Source: Kocuria sp. (GTDB lineage Bacteria; Actinomycetota; Actinomycetes; Actinomycetales; Micrococcaceae). Taken from it: 64,000 nucleotides of DNA. The position numbers and the translations under genes were made by a program. Below are positions 17,624 to 25,899 of the stretch, in pieces (position 1 is the first letter of the stretch; every line of letters begins with the position of its first letter). The DNA lies in NCBI RefSeq assembly GCF_030538595.1, contig NZ_JAUNTS010000001.1, positions 447,439-511,438 of the forward strand, read 5' to 3'. A model generated the notes under the pieces. That model made no database searches, was not told where the DNA came from, and was given only the letters and a program-made list of their open reading frames with translations.

Positions 17624-18387
17624 TGTCGACCGCTACCGCTGAGACGACTCAAGAGAACACCCAGGCTGAGGCCATTCCGTCCTTTGACGTGACCGTCAAG
17701 GTCCGCCGGTACAACCCGGAGGTCTCCGAGGACGCTCACTGGGATGAGTTCCAGTTGACCATGTACGGCACGGACCGCGTGCTGGACTGCCTGCACAAGA
17801 TCAAGTGGGAGCTTGACGGCTCGCTGTCCTTCCGCCGGTCCTGCGCACACGGTGTGTGCGGTTCGGATGCCATGCGCATCAACGGCCGCAACCGCTTGGC
17901 CTGCAAGGTTCTGTTGAAGGACTTGGACCTGAGCAAGCCGCTGCTGATCGAACCGATCAAGGGCCTGCCCTGTGAGAAGGACTTGATCGTGGACATGGAG
18001 CCGTTCTTCCAGTCCTACCGAGAGATCATGCCGTTCCTGGTCAACGTGGACAATGAACCCGAGCGTGAGCGTTACCAGTCGGTTGAGGACCGCGCCCGCT
18101 TTGATGACACCACCAAGTGCATCCTGTGTGCCGCTTGCACCACATCCTGTCCGGTGTTCTGGACCGATGGCCAGTACTTTGGTCCTGCGGCAATCGTGAA
18201 TGCGCACCGCTTCATCTTTGATTCCCGCGATCAAGCCGGCGACATGCGCCTGGAGATCCTCAATGACAAGGAAGGTGTGTGGCGCTGCCGCACCACCTTC
18301 AACTGCACGGAGGCCTGCCCACGCGGCATCGAAATCACCAAGGCCATTGCCGAGGTCAAGAAGGCAGCACTCTCCCGCGCCATGTGA
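17623..18387 (+). CDS. sdhB: succinate dehydrogenase iron-sulfur subunit
   Basis: Electron-transfer subunit of complex II. The [2Fe-2S] motif is SCAHGVCGSDAM followed by LAC; the Asp replacing the third Cys is also seen in E. coli SdhB. The C-terminal clusters use CILCAACTTSCP and CTEACPRGIEITKAI, together supplying [4Fe-4S] and [3Fe-4S]. Length is 254 aa. TGATG coupling links it to sdhA. The operon ends after this gene at a strong terminator. Confidence 0.97.
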   Translation: MSTATAETTQENTQAEAIPSFDVTVKVRRYNPEVSEDAHWDEFQLTMYGTDRVLDCLHKIKWELDGSLSFRRSCAHGVCGSDAMRINGRNRLACKVLLKDLDLSKPLLIEPIKGLPCEKDLIVDMEPFFQSYREIMPFLVNVDNEPERERYQSVEDRARFDDTTKCILCAACTTSCPVFWTDGQYFGPAAIVNAHRFIFDSRDQAGDMRLEILNDKEGVWRCRTTFNCTEACPRGIEITKAIAEVKKAALSRAM

Positions 18388-18413
18388 CGGGCGGCGGGCT
18401 GGGCTCTGCGCAC

Positions 18414-18468
18414 AAGGGGGCGTTGGTGGCCCGGATCAGCATCTGATCCGGGCCACCAACGCCCCCTT
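18414..18468 (+). terminator. strong intrinsic terminator of sdhCDAB
   Basis: Twenty-six-base perfect arms (18414-18439 and 18443-18468) with a CAT loop, beginning AAGGGGG and ending CCCCCTT. It starts 27 nt after the sdhB stop. The U-tract is only two bases, usual for actinobacteria. Confidence 0.85.
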
Positions 18469-18472
18469 CGTG

Positions 18473-18505
18473 TTGTGAGACGCCCCAGCGTGAACCACTT
18501 TTCGG
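18473..18505. repeat. 33-bp direct repeat, copy 1
   Basis: Begins TTGTGAGACGCCCCAGCGTG and ends CACTTTTCGG. It matches 19113-19145 except for one base (C at 18484 against T at 19124). Similarity extends upstream into a CCCCCTT(T)CG tract. The copies bracket a 0.6-kb gene-poor segment. Confidence 0.8.
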
Positions 18506-18542
18506 GGGTTAGCGGACAAAATGTGTGTAAATCCCGGGCGTG

Positions 18543-18823
18543 TTATGGGCGCCAGCGTCCTGCCCAGTCGTGTTGGAAGCGGTTGCCGTCTTCGGGACTG
18601 AACCCGGTGTTGTAGAGCACTGGCCCGATCTGTTCCTCTCGTTGCGTGTGCTGTGGTCGTAGTGGGGTCCAGTGTTCTTCTCTGACAAGGTCCCAGGGGT
18701 CGTGGGGGTGTTCAGTGAGGCTGCGTTCGGGGTGATCTGAGCCGATGGGGCCCGGTGAGACCCGGGGTAGGTGCGGTAGCGGAAGAACTGATCCCACCGT
18801 GCCTTCCCAGCTTCCATAGACAC
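18543..18823 (-). pseudogene. possible remnant of an unknown gene (two frames)
   Basis: Two overlapping minus-strand frames look protein-like in different halves. One gives KARWDQFFRYRTYPGSHRAP near the 5' end. The other gives SLTEHPHDPWDLVREEHW and EEQIGPVLYNTGFSPEDGNR, ending WAGRWRP at the stop by 18543. No start with a ribosome site is seen. A frameshifted decayed gene explains this better than an intact one; I do not recognise the family. Confidence 0.3.
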
Positions 18824-18903
18824 CTAACCCTCGCAAGCCGTGCGCAGTTTGATACCCCATCAGCCCTGATGGGGTATCAAACTGCGCACGGCTTGCGGGT
18901 TAG
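18824..18903. repeat. dispersed long palindrome, copy 1
   Basis: Arms of about 39 bases run from CTAACCC (18824) through GCGCAGTTTGATACCCCATC to the centre CC (18864-18865) and back to GGGTTAG (18903), with a single unpaired T at 18831. The inner part recurs at 63947-64000 with a compensated base pair. It follows the gene remnant's 5' end and has no adjacent intact gene. Confidence 0.85.
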
Positions 18904-19430
18904 CCACAGGGTATGCACCGGTAGCCGGTGGAACCAGCGGTGGTGGTGCCGTTTTTGACCAGGGGGCGGGCGCATGCACCACAGGTGGGTCTGTTTCGTG
19001 GAAGGGACACCTGACATGCTCTCAAAGCATGTCAATGCTGGTGTTGCCCTACTACTGGTTGGGATCCAGGGGCCTGCGCTACACACTTCTTGGCGTATAA
19101 CCCCCTTTCGCATTGTGAGACGCTCCAGCGTGAACCACTTTTCGGATGCCCTGTGGCCACTTGTTCCGCCGTGGGTTTTTCATGCACTTGCAGGCGGTTC
19201 CAGACCACCAACTCCCCATGGCGGTGTTCCATCTGGGAGACCCCATGAAGGGTCATCCACGTGAGCTGCTGAAGCCCCCGTGTGGCACCGTCAACAGGGC
19301 TCCACACAGCGGACAGCCACGCTGTCCACCCCGTTCGGGGGACACTCAGGAACTTCTCAACTTGATAGGTTTTACCTAGTCAAAGGGCCCTTGACTGACC
19401 AATGATCGACCGATTCAAGGAAGTGAACCG
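18904..19430. other. gene-poor stretch with small dyads
   Basis: No convincing gene. It holds an 8-bp hairpin near 19013-19033 (GACATGCT/AGCATGTC), the second 33-bp repeat, a minus-strand frame containing LTWMTLHGVSQMEHRHGELV that could be another gene remnant, and a dyad at 19362-19383 (TTGATAGGT/ACCTAGTCAA, one base offset) beside AAGGGCCCTT, just upstream of the secreted-peptide gene. Confidence 0.5.
19113..19145. repeat. 33-bp direct repeat, copy 2
   Basis: Begins TTGTGAGACGCTCCAGCGTG; 32 of 33 bases equal copy 1 in the same orientation. As in copy 1, a CCCCCTTTCG tract precedes it. Confidence 0.8.
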
Positions 19431-19685
19431 ATGAAGAAGAAGACCATTCCAGCAGCAATTGCCCTGACCGCTGCACTGGCAACTGTCAGCGCTCCTGCCG
19501 CCAACGCCACGTTCTTCCACCCGGCCCCAACCAGCACCTCACACAGCACGTCTCATGACACCAAATCGGGTGGGACGTACGGCACGTCCGTCAAAGGCGA
19601 TGTTGTGAAGGACATTCACGGAGTGATCTGGACCAAGGTTTTCACCTGGACCAAGCTCGGCTGGACCTGGAAGTGGTACTGCTGA
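19431..19685 (+). CDS. small secreted protein of unknown function
   Basis: 84-aa product with a clear Sec signal: MKKKTIPAAIALTAALATVS then APAANA, predicted cleavage after ANA near residue 26. The mature part of about 58 residues is rich in Ser, Thr and His (TSTSHSTSHDTKSGGTYG) and ends in an aromatic tail, VFTWTKLGWTWKWYC, with a single terminal Cys. AGGAAG lies eight bases before ATG. It is flanked by a dyad upstream and a long terminator downstream, so it is probably monocistronic. I do not recognise the family; the Trp-rich tail could insert in membranes or bind wall polymers. Confidence 0.75.
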   Translation: MKKKTIPAAIALTAALATVSAPAANATFFHPAPTSTSHSTSHDTKSGGTYGTSVKGDVVKDIHGVIWTKVFTWTKLGWTWKWYC

Positions 19686-19709
19686 GAGCTGACCGTTCCG
19701 CTTTCTAGT

Positions 19710-19767
19710 CGAATGGACTCTGGTGTCCCGTAAGCAAGGTTGCTTGCGGGACACCAAAGTCCATTCG
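19710..19767. terminator. bidirectional hairpin between convergent genes
   Basis: Long stem with arms starting CGAATGGACT and ending AGTCCATTCG, an inner TGGTGTCCCG/CGGGACACCA helix, two single mismatches and a GG centre. It serves the secreted-peptide gene and the convergent YihY-like gene. Confidence 0.8.
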
Positions 19768-19795
19768 GGTTCAGTCCCTCTCAGAGAGGGCGCGT

Positions 19796-20908
19796 TCAGA
19801 GGGCACGCTCATGAGAGCGGATTCTGTCCAACAACTGCGCGTCAATGGGGGTGACGGCTCGGTCCTCCCCCGCCGGAGGTGCATGGCCTCCGTGAAGGTC
19901 CGCCTGCACCAGGGCCCCGAAAGCCGTGGCAATCAGAATGATCTGGCTGAAAAAGTAGAACCAGAACAGCACACCCACAATGATGCCCACGGAGAGCAGA
20001 TAGGGATTGGAAGCCATCGCCTGGATCAAGGCCCCGCCCACTTGGCGTAGTGCCACATTGCCCATAACCCCGATGATCAGAATGCAGGCCATGGGCCATT
20101 TCCCGGGCTTGAGCTGAGCCAGACCTCTGATCATGAGATACAGCATCAGCGCATCTGCCAGAACCCCCACGGTGGTGGCAGCCCCGTACACAAAGCCACC
20201 GCCCAGAAAATCCACGAATCCGCTGAGCCATCCAATGTCCGCCGTGGCGCCCTCCAGCAGTCGCAGAGCACCGGCAGCTTCCGCGTTGAGGACCAGGGAC
20301 ACCGCCAGGACTGCCACCAGCAGGATCAGCCCCAGAACATCCCGGGGAATGGCTGCAATGGGTGCTCCCCTGGCCGGTGGAACTTCAAACATTCGCCGGC
20401 AAGACAGCCGGATTCCAGCGGCCCATCGCCAGGCCACAAAACACAGCACCGCCACCGCAATGATGGTGGTCAGCGTGAACGGCTGGGGGTTGGCCAACAC
20501 CGATTCCGGGATCACTCCCCCAGCGCCAGTGTTGATCAGCCCGGGAACGGTCTCGTCCACGGCATTGACCACCAGCTGGCGTAGCTCGGAGTCGTTTCCC
20601 AAGATCCGCCCCGCCAGGGATGCGCCGATCACCAGCACGGCGGTGGAGGCGAACAACATGTTGTAGCTGAGCCCGGCGGCCATCAGCGGACCGCCGTGGA
20701 AGAAGTAGTGCATGATCAACCGGCCGGGCAGCAGGGTCCACACGTAGGCCAACGCCACGTTGAGCGCTTGCCCCACCAGTGCGGGTAATCCCGCGCCGCG
20801 GGCACGTTTGTCCCGCAGAATGGACACTTGGCGCCGGAACTCGCGTTGCAGGCCGGCTTTGTCCACGGCTGAGGGCATCACCCGCGGCGCTTTGATCACC
20901 TCAGCCAT
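19796..20908 (-). CDS. YihY/BrkB-family inner membrane protein
   Basis: 370-aa polytopic protein of the UPF0761/virulence-factor BrkB family, function unsettled (once thought RNase BN). ATG 20908 overlaps the trpS stop by eight bases, and the encoded N-terminus [10 protein letters not shown] leads into a basic segment, then about six helices. Family features seen: [20 protein letters not shown] with the invariant A-x-SYnxLFA pattern, and [20 protein letters not shown] near the end. A longer reading to 21040 lies wholly inside trpS and is rejected. The trpS-YihY order recurs in Micrococcaceae. Confidence 0.87.
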   Translation of the reverse strand: MAEVIKAPRVMPSAVDKAGLQREFRRQVSILRDKRARGAGLPALVGQALNVALAYVWTLLPGRLIMHYFFHGGPLMAAGLSYNMLFASTAVLVIGASLAGRILGNDSELRQLVVNAVDETVPGLINTGAGGVIPESVLANPQPFTLTTIIAVAVLCFVAWRWAAGIRLSCRRMFEVPPARGAPIAAIPRDVLGLILLVAVLAVSLVLNAEAAGALRLLEGATADIGWLSGFVDFLGGGFVYGAATTVGVLADALMLYLMIRGLAQLKPGKWPMACILIIGVMGNVALRQVGGALIQAMASNPYLLSVGIIVGVLFWFYFFSQIILIATAFGALVQADLHGGHAPPAGEDRAVTPIDAQLLDRIRSHERAL

Positions 20909-21944
20909 GGCTGGGCGGCAGGAAGCCAACCTTCCGGTGCACATCCGCCACTGTCCGGGCCGCGATCTCCCGCCCCTGAGCAGCACCCCGGGCCAGAATG
21001 CGGTCCAGCTCCGCGGGATCGTCCAGGAGCTCCTGGGCACGCCGCTGGATGGGGCTCAGGGTTTCATTGACCACCTCAGCCAAATCCACTTTGAGGTGGC
21101 CGTACATCTTGCCCTGGTACTGCTCCACAATCTCTGCAATGGGCCGATCCGTCAGTGCCGAGTAGATGGTGAGCAGATTGGCAATGCCCGGCTTGCTCTG
21201 ACGGTCAAAACGAATCTCCGTGCCGTCATCCGTGACCGCAGATTTGATCTTCTTGGCATTTTTCTTGGCAGAGTCCAGCACCCGGATCAACCCGTTGTCC
21301 GAGTCAGCGGACTTGGACATTTTGACGGTGGGCCGCTGCAGATCGTAGATCTTGGCCGATTCCTTCATGATCTTGGGTTCCGGGACCGTGAAGGTCTCCC
21401 CAAAACGGGAGTTGAACCGCTGCGCCAGGTTGCGGGTCAACTCCAGGTGTTGACGCTGATCCTCTCCCACGGGAACCACATCGCTCTGGTACACCAGAAT
21501 GTCCGCGGCCATCAGGACCGGGTAGGTGAAGAGTCCCACCGTGGCGGAATCCACGCCCTGTTTGGCGGATTTGTCCTTGAACTGCGTCATCCGCGCCGCC
21601 TCACCGTACCCCGTGAGGCAGTTGAGCACCCAGGCCAGCTCCGCGTGCTCAGGTACGTGGGATTGCACCAGCATCACGGATTTTTCCGGATCAATGCCTG
21701 CTGCAATGTACTGTGCCGCAGTCACGCGTGTGCGGTTGACCAGCATCGCTGGATCTTGCGGCACGGTGATCGCGTGGAGGTCGGCAATGAAGAAAATGCA
21801 CTGATTGTCATCCTGCATCTTGACCCAGTTGCGCACCGCCCCCACATAGTTGCCCAGGTGCAATGAATCTGCGGAGGGCTGCACACCGGACAGCGCCCGC
21901 GGCTTGCTGTGGCTGTCGGTTGTGGCTGAGGTGGGGACGGTCAC
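20901..21944 (-). CDS. trpS: tryptophanyl-tRNA synthetase
   Basis: Class Ic aminoacyl-tRNA synthetase charging tRNA-Trp. The 347-aa protein has the HIGH-equivalent [11 protein letters not shown] preceded by GVQPSAD, the [10 protein letters not shown] strand, and [11 protein letters not shown] for the KMSKS loop. GTG 21944 is preceded by AGGAAGAAG. It lies between xth and the YihY gene on the minus strand. Confidence 0.97.
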   Translation of the reverse strand: MTVPTSATTDSHSKPRALSGVQPSADSLHLGNYVGAVRNWVKMQDDNQCIFFIADLHAITVPQDPAMLVNRTRVTAAQYIAAGIDPEKSVMLVQSHVPEHAELAWVLNCLTGYGEAARMTQFKDKSAKQGVDSATVGLFTYPVLMAADILVYQSDVVPVGEDQRQHLELTRNLAQRFNSRFGETFTVPEPKIMKESAKIYDLQRPTVKMSKSADSDNGLIRVLDSAKKNAKKIKSAVTDDGTEIRFDRQSKPGIANLLTIYSALTDRPIAEIVEQYQGKMYGHLKVDLAEVVNETLSPIQRRAQELLDDPAELDRILARGAAQGREIAARTVADVHRKVGFLPPSHG

Positions 21945-21989
21945 GGTGAGACTTCTTCCTGCTGGGTTAGGTGGGGAGTGAATGGACTG

Positions 21990-22841
21990 TCAGAAACGGT
22001 AGTCCACAACCAGCGGGGCGTGGTCGGAGAACCGGGTGTCGTACGTGGCTGCGCGGTCAACGACGGCGGTGACGGCCTTGGCGGCCAACGCGGGCGTGGC
22101 CATGTGGTAGTCAATGCGCCATCCGGCGTCGTTGTCGAAGGCCTGTCCGCGGTAGGACCACCAGGTGTAGGGCCCGGGAACATCCCCGGCCAGCGAGCGG
22201 GCCACGTCCACATACCCGAGTTCGCCAAAGTAACGGTCAAAGTAGGCGCGCTCCTCCGGCAGGAAGCCCGAGTTCTTGACGTTGCCCTTCCAGTTCTTGA
22301 TGTCCAGCTCCGTATGCCCCACGTTCAGATCCCCCACCACCAGCGCGTGATCGGCGGCCTGGGCCAGTTCGGGCAGTCGCTGGGTCATGGCCTCCAAGAA
22401 GGCATATTTGTCCACCTGGCGCGGGGTGTCCACCTCACCAGAGTGAACGTAAGTGGAGACCAGGCTCAGCGTGGAACCGTCCGGCAAGGTGATGCTGTCC
22501 TCGATCCACCGGCCGGAGTCATTGGTGCCATCTGCCAAGCCGATGCGGCGTCCCGTGGGGAGCAGGGACCCCTGGTGAGCATCGCGGCGCACCGCGGTCA
22601 GCACTCCGGCGCGGCCCTTGGCTTCCGCCTCCTGGTGGTGAATCTCCCAGGTGTCCTCCCCCAGAAGATCGCGGGCAATCTTGTCCGGGGCACGCACTTC
22701 TTGGAGGCACAGGATGTCAATGTCGCGCTGCTGCAACCAGTCAGCCATGCCGCGCTTGTAAGCGGCGCGAATGCCGTTGACGTTGACGGTGGCAATACGC
22801 ACCACGTGATCGCGGGAAACTTCCGCGGGCTGCTCATTCAT
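21990..22841 (-). CDS. xth: exodeoxyribonuclease III / AP endonuclease
   Basis: Base-excision-repair nuclease of the EEP superfamily. The 283-aa protein has RIATVNVNGIRAAYKRGMAD, the metal-binding Glu in CLQEVRAPD, the VGDLNVGHTELDIKNWKG loop, a WWSYRGQAFDNDAGWRIDY segment and the terminal SDHAPLVVDY. AAGGA precedes ATG. The usual GxN of family members reads VNVNG here, a normal variant. It lies upstream of trpS by 45 nt and may share its transcript. Confidence 0.95.
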   Translation of the reverse strand: MNEQPAEVSRDHVVRIATVNVNGIRAAYKRGMADWLQQRDIDILCLQEVRAPDKIARDLLGEDTWEIHHQEAEAKGRAGVLTAVRRDAHQGSLLPTGRRIGLADGTNDSGRWIEDSITLPDGSTLSLVSTYVHSGEVDTPRQVDKYAFLEAMTQRLPELAQAADHALVVGDLNVGHTELDIKNWKGNVKNSGFLPEERAYFDRYFGELGYVDVARSLAGDVPGPYTWWSYRGQAFDNDAGWRIDYHMATPALAAKAVTAVVDRAATYDTRFSDHAPLVVDYRF

Positions 22842-22891
22842 GAGATGGGGTTCCTTTCGGCAAACCGGAGGCTGTGGCCGCTGCGATCAGT

Positions 22892-23443
22892 TCAGTTGCG
22901 GTCTTCGTCAATGACTTCGCCGGTCAAGGGGGTTTCTGCATCCTTGACCATACCCATACCGTTGGATGCGGTCACGGCAATGGTGTCCAGGGCGCGATCC
23001 ACCTGTTCGCGGTCCCCGCCCGTGGAGCCGTCCTGAGCGGGAAGATTTGCTGCAATCACACGGGCCTGCACCATGATGATCTGAAAGGAATGTTCTAGCT
23101 TCTGATCCAGAATGGAGCGGTCAGCCGCCGGGGTGGTGGAGGCTGAGGCCATGGGAGCACGCCCAAATCGCCGGTTGGCTTCCTCCTGGGCATGTTCAAT
23201 CTGACGCGCCCCGAACTTGGCAGCTTTACGCACCATCCACAGCACAAAACACGCGATGAGCAACCAGCCCAGAGCAATAGCGGCCAGGATCCAACCGAGT
23301 ACGGAGTTTTCATTGGCGGCTTGCAGCAGGGCCACCACAAAGATCACCACCAGCGCGCTCATACCGATCAGGGTGATCCAGATCGAAGCCCGGCCGGAGC
23401 CAGGACGGGACGGGGCGGATGAGGTGGAATCAATCTGCTGCAT
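22892..23443 (-). CDS. small membrane protein of unknown function
   Basis: 183 aa from ATG 23443 (GGGAG upstream), MQQIDSTSSAPSR. Two adjacent hydrophobic helices (WITLIGMSALVVIFVVALL and VLGWILAAIALGWLLIACFV) form a hairpin. A long cytoplasmic helix-prone tail follows (AKFGARQIEHAQEEANRRFG; LDQKLEHSFQIIMVQARVIA). The product is conserved-looking but unassigned. It sits between folD and xth. Confidence 0.7.
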   Translation of the reverse strand: MQQIDSTSSAPSRPGSGRASIWITLIGMSALVVIFVVALLQAANENSVLGWILAAIALGWLLIACFVLWMVRKAAKFGARQIEHAQEEANRRFGRAPMASASTTPAADRSILDQKLEHSFQIIMVQARVIAANLPAQDGSTGGDREQVDRALDTIAVTASNGMGMVKDAETPLTGEVIDEDRN

Positions 23444-23575
23444 GCCGCCATTCTCCCGCACGGCTCCCACCCGGTGAAACTTCTGCGCGCATGGGATCGC
23501 CCTGGGCGCAACACGTCCAGGGCGATCGCATGCGGTCTGCGGTCTTGGAGACCTGCTGCCGCTTCTACCTTCCGC

Positions 23576-24472
23576 TCAGGTTGCGGGTTCCAGCCCCGCA
23601 GCTCGCTCGGCCGCTTCCACCACGTTGACCAGGAGCATGGCACGGGTCATGGGACCCACCCCACCCGGATTGGGGGACATCCACGCCGCACGTTCGGCAG
23701 CGGCGGGTTCAATGTCCCCTGTCAGCTTGGGTTTGTCCGTTTCCGGATTCGCAATGCGGGAGACACCAACATCCAACAGGATGGCGCCCTCCCGGACCTG
23801 ATCGGCCTTGACCATGTGCGGCTGACCGGCGGCGGCCACCACCACATCGGCGGCGGCCAGCAGGGCGTCCAGGTTGCGTGTTCCTGTGTGGGCCAACGTC
23901 ACGGTGGCGTTGATGGACTTGCGGGTCAGTAACAGTCCAATGGGCCGGCCAACGGTCACCCCGCGGCCAATCACCAACACGTTCTTGCCCTTGAGGTCAA
24001 TGTCATGGCGCAGCAGCAACTCCACAATCCCGTGTGGGGTACACGGCAGCGGGGAATCCATGGGCTGATTCACGTTGAGCACCAGTTTGCCCAGGTTGGT
24101 GGGATGCAAACCGTCGGCATCTTTGGCTGGGTCGATCTTGCCCAGAATCCGATTGGTGTCAATGTGCTCCGGCAGCGGCAACTGCACGATGTACCCGGTA
24201 CAAGCGGGGTCTGCATTCAGCGCCTCGATCTCCGCTTCCAATTCCTCCTGGGAGATCTCAGCCGGTAGATCGCGGCGGATGGAAGTGATCCCAACCTGCG
24301 CACAATCCTTGTGCTTACCGCCCACATAGGAGCGGGACGCGGGATCATCCCCCACCAGTACCGTACCCAGCCCCGGGGTGTGGCCGCGCGCGCTCAGGAC
24401 AGCTACGCGTTCCGTCAGTTCGTTCTTGATGGCAGCCGCTGTGGCAGTCCCATCCAGCACACTCGCGCTCAT
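23576..24472 (-). CDS. folD: methylenetetrahydrofolate dehydrogenase / cyclohydrolase
   Basis: Bifunctional enzyme interconverting 5,10-methylene-THF and 10-formyl-THF. The 298-aa protein has [20 protein letters not shown] with the catalytic Lys/Tyr region, [24 protein letters not shown] and the NADP loop [19 protein letters not shown] 24472 shares its first base with the glyA stop and has GGAGGAG close before it, so coupling to glyA is likely. The pair makes one-carbon units from serine and passes them into the folate cycle. Confidence 0.97.
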   Translation of the reverse strand: MSASVLDGTATAAAIKNELTERVAVLSARGHTPGLGTVLVGDDPASRSYVGGKHKDCAQVGITSIRRDLPAEISQEELEAEIEALNADPACTGYIVQLPLPEHIDTNRILGKIDPAKDADGLHPTNLGKLVLNVNQPMDSPLPCTPHGIVELLLRHDIDLKGKNVLVIGRGVTVGRPIGLLLTRKSINATVTLAHTGTRNLDALLAAADVVVAAAGQPHMVKADQVREGAILLDVGVSRIANPETDKPKLTGDIEPAAAERAAWMSPNPGGVGPMTRAMLLVNVVEAAERAAGLEPAT

Positions 24473-25758
24473 CACCACTCCTCCAGCCCGCTGTAGAGCG
24501 GGAAGTCAGCGGCCAGCTTGTCCACGCGAGCACGCAGGGATTCGACGTCGGGTTGCGGCTTGAGCGCGGCAGCGATGATCTCTGCCACTTCCTGGAACTC
24601 GGTAGCACCGAATCCGCGGGTTGCCAACGCCGGTGTACCGATGCGCAGACCGGAGGTGACCATGGGCGGGCGGGGGTCGAATGGCACGGCATTGCGGTTG
24701 ACCGTGATACCGACCTGGTGCAGCAGGTCTTCGCCCTGCTTGCCGTCCAGCTCAGAGTTGCGTAGGTCCACCAGCACCAGGTGCACATCCGTGCCTCCGG
24801 TCAGCACGGACACGCCTGCATCAGCCACGTCCTGGGCCGCCAATCGCTCCGCGATGATCTTGGCACCTTCAATGGTGCGCTCCTGGCGCTGCTTGAATTC
24901 GTCCGTGCCCGCGATCTTGAAAGCCACGGCCTTACCCGCAATGGCGTGCATGAGCGGTCCGCCCTGGTGTCCGGGGAACACATTGGAGTCAATTTTCTTC
25001 TTGAACTCCTCCGTGGTCAGGATCACCCCGGAACGTGGCCCGGCCAGGGTCTTGTGGACCGTGGAGGACACGACGTCCGAATGGGGTACCGGATTGGGAT
25101 GCAGTCCGGCTGCCACCAGACCGGCAAAATGCGCCATGTCCACCCAGAGCTTGGCGCCTACCTCATCCGCAATGGATCGGAAAGCCTCAAAATCCAGCTG
25201 CCGGGAGTAGGCAGACCACCCGGCCACAATCACCTTGGGGTTGTTGGCCAATGCCACCTGGCGGACCTGGTCCATGTCCAACCGATGGGTGTTCGGGTCC
25301 ACCTCATAGGCGGCAATGTTGTAGAGCTTGCCGGAGATGTTCAGCTTCATCCCGTGGGTCAGGTGACCGCCGTGGGCCAGAGAGAGCCCCATGAGGGTGT
25401 CCCCCGGCTCCATCAGTGCGGTCATCACCGCGCTGTTGGCCTGCGCACCGGAGTGCGGTTGAACATTGGCGTGATCCGCACCGAACAGGGCAGTGGCGCG
25501 ATCCCGAGCCAGGTTCTCCACCACATCCACGTGTTCACAACCGCCGTAGTACCGGCGCCCCGGGTAACCCTCCGCGTACTTGTTGGTCAGCACCGAGCCC
25601 TGAGCCTCCAGCACCGCACGGGGAGCAAAGTTCTCCGAGGCAATCATTTCCAGGGTGTCGCGCTGTCTTCCGACTTCGGCGGTGATTGCCGCGGCAACCT
25701 CCGGATCCACTTCTGACAGCGGGCGGTTGGTGACGTCCTCAAAGGGCGTGGGGCTCAT
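24472..25758 (-). CDS. glyA: serine hydroxymethyltransferase
   Basis: PLP enzyme converting serine and THF to glycine and 5,10-methylene-THF. ATG 25758 has AGGAGG at ideal spacing, giving 428 aa starting [11 protein letters not shown]; a longer reading to 25869 would cross a hairpin and is rejected. Motifs: [53 protein letters not shown] and the PLP-lysine site [14 protein letters not shown]. Confidence 0.97.
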   Translation of the reverse strand: MSPTPFEDVTNRPLSEVDPEVAAAITAEVGRQRDTLEMIASENFAPRAVLEAQGSVLTNKYAEGYPGRRYYGGCEHVDVVENLARDRATALFGADHANVQPHSGAQANSAVMTALMEPGDTLMGLSLAHGGHLTHGMKLNISGKLYNIAAYEVDPNTHRLDMDQVRQVALANNPKVIVAGWSAYSRQLDFEAFRSIADEVGAKLWVDMAHFAGLVAAGLHPNPVPHSDVVSSTVHKTLAGPRSGVILTTEEFKKKIDSNVFPGHQGGPLMHAIAGKAVAFKIAGTDEFKQRQERTIEGAKIIAERLAAQDVADAGVSVLTGGTDVHLVLVDLRNSELDGKQGEDLLHQVGITVNRNAVPFDPRPPMVTSGLRIGTPALATRGFGATEFQEVAEIIAAALKPQPDVESLRARVDKLAADFPLYSGLEEW

Positions 25759-25772
25759 GCGATTCCTCCTGG

Positions 25773-25798
25773 GCTCACGGGCATTCAACTCCGTGAGC
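25773..25798 (-). promoter_or_regulatory. hairpin in glyA leader
   Basis: GCTCACGG and CCGTGAGC with a 10-nt loop, ending 14 nt before the glyA start codon region. It may be a terminator for the upstream carboxylase gene or a leader structure; there is no U-tract. Confidence 0.4.
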
Positions 25799-25899
25799 AT
25801 TGGCTGGTGGGTGAATTGGGAGCGCGTTGGTGGACGGCCGTTGACCATTCTAGGCCGAGCCTCCGCCACCAGGTTCTCACGGCCTCACGCGTGTGCTTG

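Noticed and set aside
18473..19145. Insertion sequence
   Set aside because: No transposase motif, and the repeats are direct rather than inverted termini; a mobile-element scar remains only a possibility.
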